From: Rhizobium phaseoli
GTDB lineage: Bacteria; Pseudomonadota; Alphaproteobacteria; Rhizobiales; Rhizobiaceae
NCBI RefSeq assembly: GCF_003985125.1
Contig: NZ_ML133570.1
Location: forward strand, 1 to 64,000
DNA: 64,000 nucleotides
Reading direction: 5' to 3'
The notes below the pieces were generated by a model, which was not told the DNA's origin, did no database searches, and saw only the letters and a list, made by a program, of their open reading frames with translations. Shown here piece by piece: positions 7,781-17,410 of this stretch. The first letter of the stretch is position 1, and every line of letters starts with the position of its first letter. The position numbers and the translations under genes are program-made.

Positions 7781-10700
7781 ATGGCCAAGTTTTTCATTCG
7801 ACGTCCGATTTTCGCATGGGTCATTGCGATCACCATCATGCTTGCCGGTCTGCTGGCGATCTTCACCCTGTCGATTTCGCAATATCCCGACATCGCCCCG
7901 ACGACGGTCCGCATCAACGCTACCTATCGGGGCGCCAGCGCCGAGACTGTTGAAAAATCGGTGACGACGATCATCGAGGACGGCATGACCGGCCTCGACG
8001 ACCTCACCTATATGACCTCGACCTCGTCGACCGGATCGGCCAGCATCCAGCTCACCTTCGGAACCAGCATCGATCCCGATATCGCCCAGGTGCAGGTGCA
8101 GAACAAGCTGCAGCTTGTCCAATCGCAGCTTCCTGGTGATGTCATCGACGCCGGCATCAGCGTGACGCGTTCGACCTCGAGCATCCTTCTCGTCGGCTCG
8201 CTCGTCTCGACGGACGGTAAGCGCAGTTCGGTCGATCTCGGCAACCTCATGTCGACCTCGATTGAAGATCAGATCCAGCGTCTGGAGGGCGTCGGCAGCA
8301 TCAACGTCTTCGGTTCGGGATACGCAATGCGCGTTTGGCTCGACCCCTATAAGCTGTTGAAATATCAGCTGACGCCGAGCGACGTCACAGCGGCGATCCA
8401 GGCGCAGAACACCCAGGTCTCGGTCGGTTCGCTCGGCGCCCAGCCGACGATCCCCGGCCAGCAGCTCAACGTCACCATTACCGCGCAAAGCCAGCTGACC
8501 ACCGTTGCCGATTTCGAACACATCATTCTGAAGGTCGAAAAGGACGGCGCGACGGTGCGCCTGAGCGACGTCTCGCGCATCGAGATCGGTCAGGAAAGCT
8601 ACGGCGGCAGTTCGCGCTACAACGGCCTGCCCTCGAGCGGTTTCGCGGTCAATCTGGCGATCGGCGCCAATGCCATCGATACCGCCGCCCGCGTGCGCTC
8701 CGCACTCGATGTCATCGGCCGCACTCTGCCGGAAGGGGTGAAGATCACCTATCCCTACGACACGACGCCCTTCGTAGAACTGTCGATCGAAAAGGTCGTG
8801 CATACGCTGATCGAGGCAATCGTGCTCGTCTTCGTGGTGCTGCTCGTCTTCCTGCAGAACCTGCGGGCGACGCTGATCCCGACGATCGCCGTACCCGTGG
8901 TGTTGCTCGGCACCTTCGGGGTGCTGGCCGCCACCGGTTATTCCATCAATACGCTGACGATGTTCGCCATGGTTCTGGCGATCGGCCTTCTCGTCGACGA
9001 CGCAATCGTCGTCGTCGAAAACGTCGAGCGCATCATGTCCGAAGAAAAACTTTCACCGCTCGAGGCGACGGAAAAATCAATGGGCGAGATCACCGGCGCC
9101 ATCGTCGGCATCGCGCTCGTGCTGACCGCAGTCTTCATTCCGATGGCCTTCTTCGGCGGTTCGACCGGTATCATCTATCGCCAATTTTCGATCACCATCG
9201 TCTCGGCAATGCTGCTGTCGGCGCTCGTCGCCATCGTGCTGACCCCGGCACTTTGTGCCACCATGCTGAAGCCGGTCAGCGAACACAGAAAGCACCGTGT
9301 CGGCGACTGGTTCAACCGCAATTTCACCCGCTCGACCAACGGCTATGTCAGGACCATCGGCTATCTCCTGAAGCGGCCGATCCGCGTCATGCTGGTCTTC
9401 CTGCTCGTCGGCGCCGGCTGTGCCTATCTCTTCACCCGCCTGCCGAGTTCATTCCTGCCGCAGGAAGACCAGGGCGTGCTGCTGACCATCGTCACCACAC
9501 CGCCGGGCTCGACCACCCAGCAGACCCAGGCCGTCGTCGAGAAGGTCGAAAACTACTATCGCGAGAACGAGAAGGATGCCGTCGAATCGGTCTTCGGCGC
9601 GCTCGGTTTCGGCTTCAACGGCTCCGGCCAGAACAGCGCCATTGTCTTCACCAAGCTCAAGGATTTCTCGCAGCGCACCGATCCGAACCTCAGCGCGCAG
9701 TCGGTCGTCAGCCGAGCCCTGCGCAGCTTCTTTGCGATGCGCGAGGCGCAAGTCTTCGCGCTTCTGCCGCCGGCGATCCAGGGCCTCGGCGTGTCGAGCG
9801 GCTTTTCCATGTATCTCGTCGATACCGGCGGCCATGGCAACGATGCCTTGACGGCGGCCTCCAAGCGGCTGATCCAGATGGGCAACTCGTCAGGCAAGGT
9901 CGTGGCGCTGCGCAGCAGCAGCAAGGAAGTCGAGCCGCAGATGCGCATCGTGCTCGATCAGGAGAAGATCGGCGCCATGGGCGTCGACATCGCCTCGGTC
10001 AATTCGATGCTGTCGATCATCTTCACCGGCCGCGACGTCAACGACTTCACGCTGAACGGCGAGATCAAGCCGGTCTATGTCCAGGGCGACGCGCCCTTCC
10101 GCATGCAGCCGGACGATCTGAACCACTGGTATGCCCGCAACAGTGCCGGCGAGATGGTGCCCTTCTCCGCCTTTACCAAAACCGAATGGGTGAAGGGGGC
10201 GCCCTCGCTTGCCCGTTTCAACGCCGTCAGCGCCATCCCGCTCGACGGCGCCTCCGCTCCCGGCGTGTCCTCCGGCGATGCGATGAACGAAATGGAAGCG
10301 CTGACCGAACAGCTCGGCGGCGGCTATACGGTCGCCTGGCAGGGCATTTCCTATCAGGAGCGCCTTTCGGGCTCGCAAGCGCCGATGCTTTACGCGATTT
10401 CCGTTCTCGTCGTCTTCCTCTGCCTGGCAGCGCTCTACGAAAGCTGGTCCCCTTCTCGGTGATCATGGCCGTGCCTGTCGGCATTCTCGGCGCGCTGGCG
10501 GCGGCAACGCTCTTCGGTCAGGCGAACGACGTCTATTTCAAGGTCGGCTTGCTCACCACGATCGGGCTTGCGGCGAAGAATGCGATCCTGATCGTCGAAT
10601 TCGCCAAGGATCGGCTGGAGAGCGGCATGGCACTCTACGAGGCGACGCTCGAGGCGGCGAGGCTGCGGCTGCGGCCGATCATCATGACCTCGCTTGCCTT

Positions 10701-10887
10701 TATCCTCGGCGTCGTGCCGCTGGCGATCGCGACAGGCGCGGGTTCGGCGGCGCAGAACGCCATTGGCATCGGCGTTCTCGGCGGCATGCTGGCCGCAACG
10801 ATGCTCGGAATTTTCTTCGTGCCGTCCTTTTTCGTCGTCATCCGACGCATCTTTGCCACACGCGGCAAAAATGCGGCAGCGGTGTGA
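7781..10887 (+). pseudogene. RND multidrug efflux pump (AcrB/MexB, HAE1) with frameshift
   Basis: The gene encodes a proton-driven RND exporter split by a frameshift near 10448-10452. The first frame (7781-10462, 893 aa) runs from MAKFFIRRPIFAWVIAI through both periplasmic domains, with the TM4 Asp pair in [14 protein letters not shown], and stops just after LYESWS. The next frame continues with [11 protein letters not shown] and runs through [20 protein letters not shown] to 10887. Together they match a ~1,035-residue HAE1 pump. In AcrB the junction reads WSIPFS; here two bases lie between the Trp and Pro codons where six are expected. Loss of four bases, or of one base in the C-run, explains it. 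If real, the pump lacks its last membrane helices and is probably inactive; sequencing error is possible. Confidence 0.85.
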
Positions 10888-11036
10888 TATAAATGCACTG
10901 TGATATTGCTGTTCCGATTGCTACATTGCGCCCGACTGCTTCGGTGTGTGTTTTTGGTAGAACGAGGCGCGGCGGCCGATAGTGAAGCATGAAGCTTCGG
11001 ACAAGAATTGACTTGCTCGAGTACAGGAAGAACTGA

Positions 11037-12473
11037 ATGGTATCTCTTCGTTTTGCCACACCGGCATTATTGTTGTTATTGTCGGGCTGTGTCGTAGGCC
11101 CGGATCATGCTCCTCCTGAAATGCCGCTGCCCGCCAAATTCGGAGAAGGCGGGACGAAGAGCGTCGGCGACGTTGCCACCGCAGCATGGTGGACCGCGTT
11201 CAAGGACCCCAGATTGAACGGCTATGTCCAGGCCGGCCTCGAGCAGAACCTGACCGTCCAGCAGGCGATCGAGCGCATTAACGCAGCTTCCGCAAATGTT
11301 ACCATTGCTGGTGCAGGCGCCCTGCCTAGCCTGAACGTCGGCGCCTCGCACACGGTCAGCGGCCAGAAGGGCGAACTGCGCACGCAGTTCGACACGCGCA
11401 ATACCAGCGCCGGCGATGTCCAGCTGAGCTGGCTGCTCGATCTCTTCGGCCTCTACAAGCGCAGCACCGAAAGCGCGGCCGCTTCGCTCGACTCCGCCTA
11501 CGCATCCGCCGATGTCGCCAAGCTGACCCTCGTACAGGATCTCGTCTCGAGCTACATCGACGTTCGCTTCTATCAGCAGCGCCTGGCGCTTTCGAAGGCC
11601 AACCTGAAGTCTCGTCAGGAAACCTACGAACTGACCAAGTTCCAGCTCGAAGCTGGTGCCGCCTCGCGGCTCGACGTCGTTCAGGCCGAAGGTCTTGTCC
11701 AGTCGACGCTCGCCGAAATTCCAGGCCTCGAAACCAATATCCGCATATCGGCCCATCACATCGCCACGCTGCTCGGCCTGCCGGCCTCGGCGCTCGTCAA
11801 CGAATTGCTGAGGGGCGGTGGTCAGCCGGTATTCCACGGCGGCATCAACTCCGGCATTCCGGCAGACCTGATCCGCAACCGTCCCGACATTCGTGTCGCC
11901 GAGCGTGACCTCGCCGCCGCAACGGCGAACATCGGTGTCGCCGAGGCGCAGCTTTATCCGAGCATTTCGCTCAGCGGGTCGATCTCGCCGTCCTACATCA
12001 ACCAGCGCGGCGTTCATGGCGGCCTGACGCCGTGGTCGTTCGGTCCGACACTCAACCTGCCGATCTTCGATGGCGGCCGCCTGCGCGCCAACGTCAAGTC
12101 GGCGCAGTCCGACGCCGCCACCGCCTACCTCAACTGGAAATCGACGGTGCTGACGGCCGTCGAGCAGGTCGAGAATGCGCTCGCCGCCGTCCGGCGTGAC
12201 GCCCAGACGGTCGCCGCCCTCCAGGCCCAGGTAAAGACCACGCAGGAAACGCTCGAACTTTCGACCGCATCCTATAAGGACGGCGCCTCCTCGCTGCTCG
12301 ACGTTCTCGACGCGCAGCGCCAGGTTTCGCTCGCTCAGGCAAGCCTTGCCCAGTCCGTCCAGCAGATGGCCAAGGACTATGTCTCGTTGAACATCGCAGT
12401 CGGCGGCGGCTACGCGCCCGGTGGCAAGACTACCGCGCCCGTGAAGCCAGAACCGACGAAGGCCAAGAGCTGA
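11037..12473 (+). CDS. Outer-membrane efflux lipoprotein (NodT/OprM family)
   Basis: The protein (478 aa) is the TolC-like outer-membrane channel of the RND system. It begins with a lipoprotein signal ending LLLLSGC (Cys about residue 18) and the family's VVGPDHAPP start of the mature chain. Two outer-membrane efflux repeats follow, with the characteristic IRNRPDIRVAERDLAAATANIGVAEAQLYPSISL region split here as IRNRPDIRVAERDL and IGVAEAQLYPSISL. NodT-type proteins of rhizobia belong to this class. GGAAGA precedes the ATG at 11037. A gap of about 150 bp separates it from the pump gene, so it may have its own promoter. A strong terminator follows. Confidence 0.9.
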   Translation: MVSLRFATPALLLLLSGCVVGPDHAPPEMPLPAKFGEGGTKSVGDVATAAWWTAFKDPRLNGYVQAGLEQNLTVQQAIERINAASANVTIAGAGALPSLNVGASHTVSGQKGELRTQFDTRNTSAGDVQLSWLLDLFGLYKRSTESAAASLDSAYASADVAKLTLVQDLVSSYIDVRFYQQRLALSKANLKSRQETYELTKFQLEAGAASRLDVVQAEGLVQSTLAEIPGLETNIRISAHHIATLLGLPASALVNELLRGGGQPVFHGGINSGIPADLIRNRPDIRVAERDLAAATANIGVAEAQLYPSISLSGSISPSYINQRGVHGGLTPWSFGPTLNLPIFDGGRLRANVKSAQSDAATAYLNWKSTVLTAVEQVENALAAVRRDAQTVAALQAQVKTTQETLELSTASYKDGASSLLDVLDAQRQVSLAQASLAQSVQQMAKDYVSLNIAVGGGYAPGGKTTAPVKPEPTKAKS

Positions 12474-12500
12474 TCGGCTCGGTGCCTTTTCTGAAATGCG

Positions 12501-12534
12501 AAAACCCCGCGAGCTCATGAACTCGCGGGGTTTT
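12501..12534 (+). terminator. Rho-independent terminator after the efflux operon
   Basis: The 13-bp arms AAAACCCCGCGAG (12501-12513) and CTCGCGGGGTTTT (12522-12534) enclose an 8-base loop, followed by another T. It lies 28 bp after the stop of the outer-membrane factor. Confidence 0.88.
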
Positions 12535-12617
12535 TCATGCGCCACGAATTTGTCCCCGGAATAATTCCCCTGAAGTTGAATTTGGATTCGACAAGCAAAA
12601 AGAGCTGATATATGCCT

Positions 12618-12633
12618 GGTTAAACGATTAATC
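12618..12633. promoter_or_regulatory. LacI-family operator upstream of the purine operon
   Basis: GGTTAAACGATTAATC is a 16-bp near-palindrome centred on the CG at 12625-12626, the hallmark of LacI/PurR-family operators. Six of eight bases are symmetric. It lies 17 bp before the ATG of the LacI-family gene, where it would block transcription, so autorepression of the whole operon is the likely role. Confidence 0.6.
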
Positions 12634-12649
12634 AGAGCGACGTCGAGTC

Positions 12650-13693
12650 ATGGCTTCATCGCGCCCGGGACCAAACCTCAGCAGGATCGCGAGCTCGCTC
12701 GGCGTTTCCGTCGCCACCGTCTCGAATGCGCTTTCCGGCAAGGGCCGGGTCTCCGGCCAACTGATCGAAAAGATTCGCGAGCATGCGGCCGAACTCGGTT
12801 ACGTCCCGAGCCAGGCCGGCCGGGCGCTCAGGACCGGCCGCAGCGGTGTTCTTGGCCTGGTGTTGCCCGATATTGCCAATCCGCTCTTCCCGAAGATTGC
12901 GCAAGCGATCGAATTCGCCGCGTCTGCCGCAGGTTACGGCGTGCTGATCGCCGATTCCCGCGGTGATGTCGCTGCCCAGACCGAGGCGATCAACCGGCTC
13001 GTCGAGCGCGGCGTCGAAGGCCTGATCATCATCCCCCGCCGCGCCACCCGCATTTCTGAGGCCGCCTGTCCGGTCGCCGTCATCGACACGGCCTCGACAC
13101 CCGGCAATACCGTTGCCGCCGATCATTGGCAGGGCGGCCGCGAGATCGCCGGCCATCTCGCGGACCTCGGCCATCATAGGATTCTGATCATCGGCAACAA
13201 CCAGGAATCCAATGTCCAGAACGACCGCGCCGGCGGCATCCGCTCCGCTCTCAAGCCGGGAATGCAAGCAGAAACGCTTTGGATCGACAGGCTGGAGCTG
13301 AACGGCGGCAGCGGCTGTTCGCTCGGCCTCGCCGAAAAAGCCGGGCAGGGTTTCACCGCCTTCGCAGCGCTCTCCGACCTGCAAGCGCTGCGCGCACTGA
13401 CCGAGCTGCAGCAGGCAGGCATCCACATTCCCACCGATGTCAGCGTCACCGGCTTCGACGACCTCATCTGGTCCTCGGTCGTCACGCCGTCGTTGACGAC
13501 GGTCCGGATGGACATGGACAAGATCGCCGGGATTGCCGTGTCCGCGCTGGTGGACAGCATAAGAACCAACGGCACGCGGGAAGGCATGCTGGTCACCGCC
13601 GAGACCAACCGCGTCGCCATGCAGCTGATCGTGCGTCAATCATCCGGGCCTGCGAACCCGGCACCAAAAACCTCAGAGATGGAGAACAAGTAG
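12650..13693 (+). CDS. LacI-family transcriptional regulator of the nucleoside operon
   Basis: The 347-residue protein has an N-terminal LacI helix-turn-helix and hinge (LSRIASSLGVSVATVSNAL, then GYVPSQAGRALRTG; residues about 9-62) and a periplasmic-binding-protein-like ligand domain (GVLGLVLPDIANPLFPKIAQ and VSVTGFDDL). It is the first gene of a run ending in adenine deaminase, with 1 bp between its stop and the next start, so it probably represses its own operon through the site at 12618-12633. A purine, nucleoside or ribose-like ligand is inferred from the neighbours only. Confidence 0.9.
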   Translation: MASSRPGPNLSRIASSLGVSVATVSNALSGKGRVSGQLIEKIREHAAELGYVPSQAGRALRTGRSGVLGLVLPDIANPLFPKIAQAIEFAASAAGYGVLIADSRGDVAAQTEAINRLVERGVEGLIIIPRRATRISEAACPVAVIDTASTPGNTVAADHWQGGREIAGHLADLGHHRILIIGNNQESNVQNDRAGGIRSALKPGMQAETLWIDRLELNGGSGCSLGLAEKAGQGFTAFAALSDLQALRALTELQQAGIHIPTDVSVTGFDDLIWSSVVTPSLTTVRMDMDKIAGIAVSALVDSIRTNGTREGMLVTAETNRVAMQLIVRQSSGPANPAPKTSEMENK

Positions 13694-13694
13694 G

Positions 13695-14717
13695 ATGAAT
13701 AAAGCTCTCATTGCCGCGGTGGCGCTCTCCGCACTCTCGCCGTTTGGCGCATCCGCAGCAGAGCGGACGCTGACGATTTCGGTGTATGCGTTCGCCCAGG
13801 ACGATTTCAAGCAGCTGGTCTACGAGCCGTTCGAAGCCAAATGCGGCTGCAAGCTGGTGGTCGAGACCGGCAACAGCGTCGAGCGCCTGGCCAAGATTGA
13901 GGCCAACAAGGCCAGTCCCGTCATCGATCTCGCCGCGGTTTCGATGGCCGATGCGCTGGCCGCCGCCCGCGCTGGCCTGATCGACAAGGTCGACACTGCA
14001 AAACTTTCCAATTTCGCCAAGCTTTACGACATAGCCAAGGATCCGAACGGCGACGGCATGAGCGTCGGTTATACCTTCTACGCCACCTCGATCGCCTACC
14101 GCTCCGACAAGATGAAGATCGATTCCTGGGCCGATCTCCTGAAGCCCGAATATGTCGCCCACGTCGCCTTTCCGAACGTGACCACCAATCAGGGCCCGCC
14201 GGCCCTCTATATGCTGGGCCAGGCGCTCGGCAAGGACACGCCCGACCTGAAGGGGCCGATCGAGGCACTGGGCGAGAAGAAGGACGACATCGTCACCTTC
14301 TACGAAAAATCCTCACAGCTCGTGCAACTGATGCAGCAGGAGGAGATCTGGGCAGCACCGATCGGCCGGTTCTCCTGGGCGGGCTTCACCAAGCTCGATG
14401 TGCCGGTCGCCTGGGCGACACCGAAGGAGGGCCAGACCGGCGGCATGAACGTGCTGGTGGTGACCAAGGGTTCGAAGAATCAGGATCTCGCTTTGCAGTT
14501 CATGGACTTCTGGCTCTCGACCGAGACCCAGACCAAGCTCGCCGAAAAACTGATCGACAGCCCTGCCAACCGCGAGGTCAAGCTTTCCGAAGCCGCCGCC
14601 AACAATCTCACCTATGGCGAAGATACGGCCAAGAGCCTCAAACTGATCCCCTCCGCCGTCGCCCTCGACAACCGCGCCGGCTGGCTGAAGACATGGAACG
14701 ACAAGGTCGGCCAATAA
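13695..14717 (+). CDS. ABC transporter substrate-binding protein (PotD/Fe-binding class)
   Basis: A periplasmic binding protein of 340 residues. A Sec signal peptide with likely cleavage after SAA or ASA lies near residue 23, followed by RTLTISVYAF. The fold class is that of extracellular solute-binding proteins for polyamines, iron and related ligands (family 1/8), with internal YTFYATSIAYRSDKM and a Trp-rich region near the likely ligand site (IWAAPIGRFSWAGF). It lies between the regulator and two permease genes. Family homology alone would suggest polyamine, but the nucleoside hydrolase and adenine deaminase downstream make a nucleoside or purine base a better guess. Confidence 0.85.
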   Translation: MNKALIAAVALSALSPFGASAAERTLTISVYAFAQDDFKQLVYEPFEAKCGCKLVVETGNSVERLAKIEANKASPVIDLAAVSMADALAAARAGLIDKVDTAKLSNFAKLYDIAKDPNGDGMSVGYTFYATSIAYRSDKMKIDSWADLLKPEYVAHVAFPNVTTNQGPPALYMLGQALGKDTPDLKGPIEALGEKKDDIVTFYEKSSQLVQLMQQEEIWAAPIGRFSWAGFTKLDVPVAWATPKEGQTGGMNVLVVTKGSKNQDLALQFMDFWLSTETQTKLAEKLIDSPANREVKLSEAAANNLTYGEDTAKSLKLIPSAVALDNRAGWLKTWNDKVGQ

Positions 14718-14784
14718 GCCCCGCGTGAGAACCGGTCCCGGCGCCTCTGCCGGGACCATCCTATGTCCGCTCGAAAGGCGCCTC

Positions 14785-15612
14785 ATGTTCCAGAACCGCG
14801 CAGAAGCCCTTGCGCTTGCCTTGCCGGCAGCCGTGTTTGCGACCCTGGTCTTTCTGTTGCCCGTCGCGATCCTGCTGTCGGAGGGCTTCCGCGCCGGTGG
14901 CGGGTGGACGCTCTCGGCCTATGCCGATTTCTTCTCGCAGACGCTGAACCGCACCGTTTTCCTGCGCAGCTTCCGGCTCGGTCTCGAAGTCACGGCGGTC
15001 TCGGCAATCATCGGTTATGCAGCCGCCTTCGCCATCGTCAATCTGCCGGCAAACGGCAAGGGCCGCATGATCGGCCTCGTCACCCTGCCGCTGATGATCT
15101 CGCCGGTAGCGCGCACCTATGCCTGGATCGTCATTCTCGGTCGCACCGGCATCGTCAACCAGGCGATAACGGGCCTCGGCCTCAGCGCCGAACCGCTGCG
15201 GCTGCTGTTCACCGAAACCGCCGTCTTCATCGGCCTCCTGCAGCTCTTCTTGCCGCTGATGATCCTGTCGCTGATCAGCGCGCTTGAAAACATGCCGAGG
15301 GATGCGATTCCCGCCGCCCGCGTGCTTGGCGCCAACTGGTTCCAGGTCTTTTGGAAGGTCGTCCTGCCGCTGACGCGTGAAGGGCTCGTCATCGGCGGCA
15401 CGCTCGTCTTCACCGGCTCATTGACCGCCTATATCACCCCTGCCGTGCTCGGTGGTTCCAAGGTGCTGATGCTCGAAACGCTGATGTACCAGCAGGTCTC
15501 CGTTGCCAATGATTTCGTCTCGGCAAGCGTCATCGCCTTCATCCTGATCGTCATGAGCTTTGCCGCCAACATCCTGCTGAAACGCCTTGCGACAGCGAGG
15601 AACCGCCGATGA
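14785..15612 (+). CDS. ABC transporter permease (PotB-like)
   Basis: The 275-residue inner-membrane permease has about six hydrophobic segments and the cytoplasmic EAA-type loop AARVLGANWFQVFWKVVLPLTREGL, quoted here in part as ARVLGANWFQVFWKVVLPL, which contacts the ATPase. The start chosen is the ATG at 14785, after GAAAGGCG and just before MFQNRAEALALALP; the upstream in-frame GTG at 14725 would add unlikely residues. Its last codons overlap the next permease (ATGA at 15609), so the two form a heterodimeric channel. Confidence 0.88.
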   Translation: MFQNRAEALALALPAAVFATLVFLLPVAILLSEGFRAGGGWTLSAYADFFSQTLNRTVFLRSFRLGLEVTAVSAIIGYAAAFAIVNLPANGKGRMIGLVTLPLMISPVARTYAWIVILGRTGIVNQAITGLGLSAEPLRLLFTETAVFIGLLQLFLPLMILSLISALENMPRDAIPAARVLGANWFQVFWKVVLPLTREGLVIGGTLVFTGSLTAYITPAVLGGSKVLMLETLMYQQVSVANDFVSASVIAFILIVMSFAANILLKRLATARNRR

Positions 15613-16388
15613 CCCTGCGGCTATTTTCGCCCATCGTGCTTTTTCTTCTGCTGGTCTTCCTGATCGGCCCGTTCCTGATCATCATTGCCGCTTCGCTGTC
15701 ATCCGGCGATACGCTGGCCTTCCCGCCGCAGGGCCTGTCGCTGCGCTGGGTGGCGAAAGTCTTCACCATCGAAAGTTTCCGCGACAGCTTCGCCATGTCG
15801 ATGTTCCTCGCCGTCTTCGGAACGTTGGCGGCCCTCGTCCTCGGCATCCCCGCCGCCTACGCCCTGTCGCGCTACCGGCTGCCGGCGGCCGAGACCGTTC
15901 GCACCATCGTCTCGCTGCCGATTATCGTTCCCGGCATCATCGTCGGCCTGGCGCTGCTGCGTTATCTCGTCGTGCCCTTCGGCTTCGACATCACGCTGGC
16001 GCTGTTTTTCGCCCATACGGCCCTGATCTTGCCTTATGCGGTGCGCGTCGTTTCGGCGAGCCTCGACAATCTGCGGTCGGACATCGAAGAGGCCGCCGTC
16101 CTGCTCGGCTCCTCCAGGCTCGGCGCTTTCTTTCGCGTCGTCATGCCGAATATCCGTGGCGGCATCCTGGCCGCCTTCATTCTCGGCTTCGTCACCAGCT
16201 TCAATCAGGTGCCTGTGTCGCTCTTCCTCTCCGGCCCCGGTGTGCGCACGCTGCCGATCGACATGCTGGGTTACATGGAGACCACCTACGACCCCTCGAT
16301 CGCGGCGCTCTCCGCCCTTCTCGCCTTCCTCTCGATCGGCATTGTCTTCCTCGCCGAGCGTTTCCTGGGATTCTCGCGTTATGTCTGA
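15609..16388 (+). CDS. ABC transporter permease (PotC-like)
   Basis: The second permease is 259 aa, also with about six membrane segments and an EAA loop (IEEAAVLLGSSRLGAFFRVVMP). It starts with an ATG that overlaps the stop of the first permease by 4 bp and ends 8 bp inside the ATPase gene. The tight overlaps argue for translational coupling and a fixed subunit ratio. Confidence 0.88.
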   Translation: MTLRLFSPIVLFLLLVFLIGPFLIIIAASLSSGDTLAFPPQGLSLRWVAKVFTIESFRDSFAMSMFLAVFGTLAALVLGIPAAYALSRYRLPAAETVRTIVSLPIIVPGIIVGLALLRYLVVPFGFDITLALFFAHTALILPYAVRVVSASLDNLRSDIEEAAVLLGSSRLGAFFRVVMPNIRGGILAAFILGFVTSFNQVPVSLFLSGPGVRTLPIDMLGYMETTYDPSIAALSALLAFLSIGIVFLAERFLGFSRYV

Positions 16389-17406
16389 TGCCTATCTTCA
16401 ACTCGACAAGCTGACGCTCGCCTATGGCGATACGGTCGCGGTGAAGGAACTCGACCTTTCGATCGGCAAAGGTGAACTCGTCGCCCTTCTCGGCCCCTCG
16501 GGCTGCGGCAAGACGACGACGATGCGCGCCATTGCCGGTCTGCTGACGCCAGCCTCCGGCCGCATCCGCCTCGACGGCGCCGATATCACCCGGGTCTCCG
16601 CCAACAAGCGCGCTGTCGGCCTCGTCTTCCAATCCTACGCGCTCTTTCCGCATCTGACGGTCTACGAGAACGTTGCCTTTGGCCTGCGGCTCAAGGGTAT
16701 CTCGGGCGCCGATCTCGATGCCCGCGTCGGCGCCGGCCTGAAATCCGTCGGCCTCGCCGCCTTCGCGAGCCGCAAACCCGCCGAACTCTCCGGCGGCCAG
16801 CAGCAGCGCGTGGCGCTCGCCCGCTCGATGGTGATGGAGCCGAAAGTCCTGCTGCTCGACGAGCCGCTCTCCAATCTCGACGCCCGGCTTCGCCTGGAGA
16901 TGCGCGCCGAATTGCAGCGCGTGCAGAAGGAGACCGGCGTCACCATGATCTTCGTCACCCACGACCAGACCGAGGCGCTGGCGCTCGCCGACCGCATCGT
17001 CGTCATGCTGAACGGCGCCATCGAACAGATCGGCACGCCGGAAGAAATCTACAACAAACCCATCTCCGCCTTCGTCGCCGATTTCGTCGGCTTCGAGAAT
17101 GTCTTTGCGCTGAAGGAGGGAAAGCTTGCGACGCCGAATGGCCCGGTCACGCTGCCCGCTCCACCGCCGCAAACAGCGGCGGGCCTCGCTTGGCGCCCGC
17201 GTGCCGTAACCCTCGGCTCCGGTCCGTTCCTGGGCACCGTGCGCGGCACGTCTTTTGCCGGCAATAGTCGCGAATATCTCCTCGATACGCCGCTTGGCGC
17301 CATCAAGGCCGAGATCGATGCAAGCCTGCCGCCATACGGGATCGGCAGCACGCTGACCTTCGATCTGCCGGTTGCCGGCGCCGCCAATCTCAAACGCTTC
17401 GGGTGA
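16381..17406 (+). CDS. ABC transporter ATP-binding protein (PotA-like)
   Basis: The ATPase (341 aa) energises the importer. Walker A is GPSGCGKTT (about residue 38), the Q-loop VFQSYALFPHLT, the signature LSGGQQQR, Walker B VLLLDEP and the H-loop THDQTEA. The C-terminal ~100 residues resemble a TOBE domain, as in PotA/MalK-type ATPases. It overlaps the upstream permease by 8 bp. The nucleoside hydrolase begins 4 bp after its stop, so transport and catabolism are encoded on the same transcript. Confidence 0.92.
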   Translation: MSDAYLQLDKLTLAYGDTVAVKELDLSIGKGELVALLGPSGCGKTTTMRAIAGLLTPASGRIRLDGADITRVSANKRAVGLVFQSYALFPHLTVYENVAFGLRLKGISGADLDARVGAGLKSVGLAAFASRKPAELSGGQQQRVALARSMVMEPKVLLLDEPLSNLDARLRLEMRAELQRVQKETGVTMIFVTHDQTEALALADRIVVMLNGAIEQIGTPEEIYNKPISAFVADFVGFENVFALKEGKLATPNGPVTLPAPPPQTAAGLAWRPRAVTLGSGPFLGTVRGTSFAGNSREYLLDTPLGAIKAEIDASLPPYGIGSTLTFDLPVAGAANLKRFG

Positions 17407-17410
17407 AATC

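Noticed and set aside
10440..10460. Programmed -1 frameshift in the RND pump gene
   Set aside because: There is a short C-run but no heptameric slippery sequence or clear downstream structure, and RND pumps are not known to need recoding; a deletion or error is simpler.
11076..12545. Open frame of 489 codons on the minus strand opposite the outer-membrane efflux gene
   Set aside because: The plus-strand NodT-like protein is unmistakable; the antisense frame has no domain.
12620..12631. TTAA...TTAA at the LacI gene as a CtrA site
   Set aside because: The spacing is four bases, not seven, and the CG-centred symmetry fits a LacI operator better.
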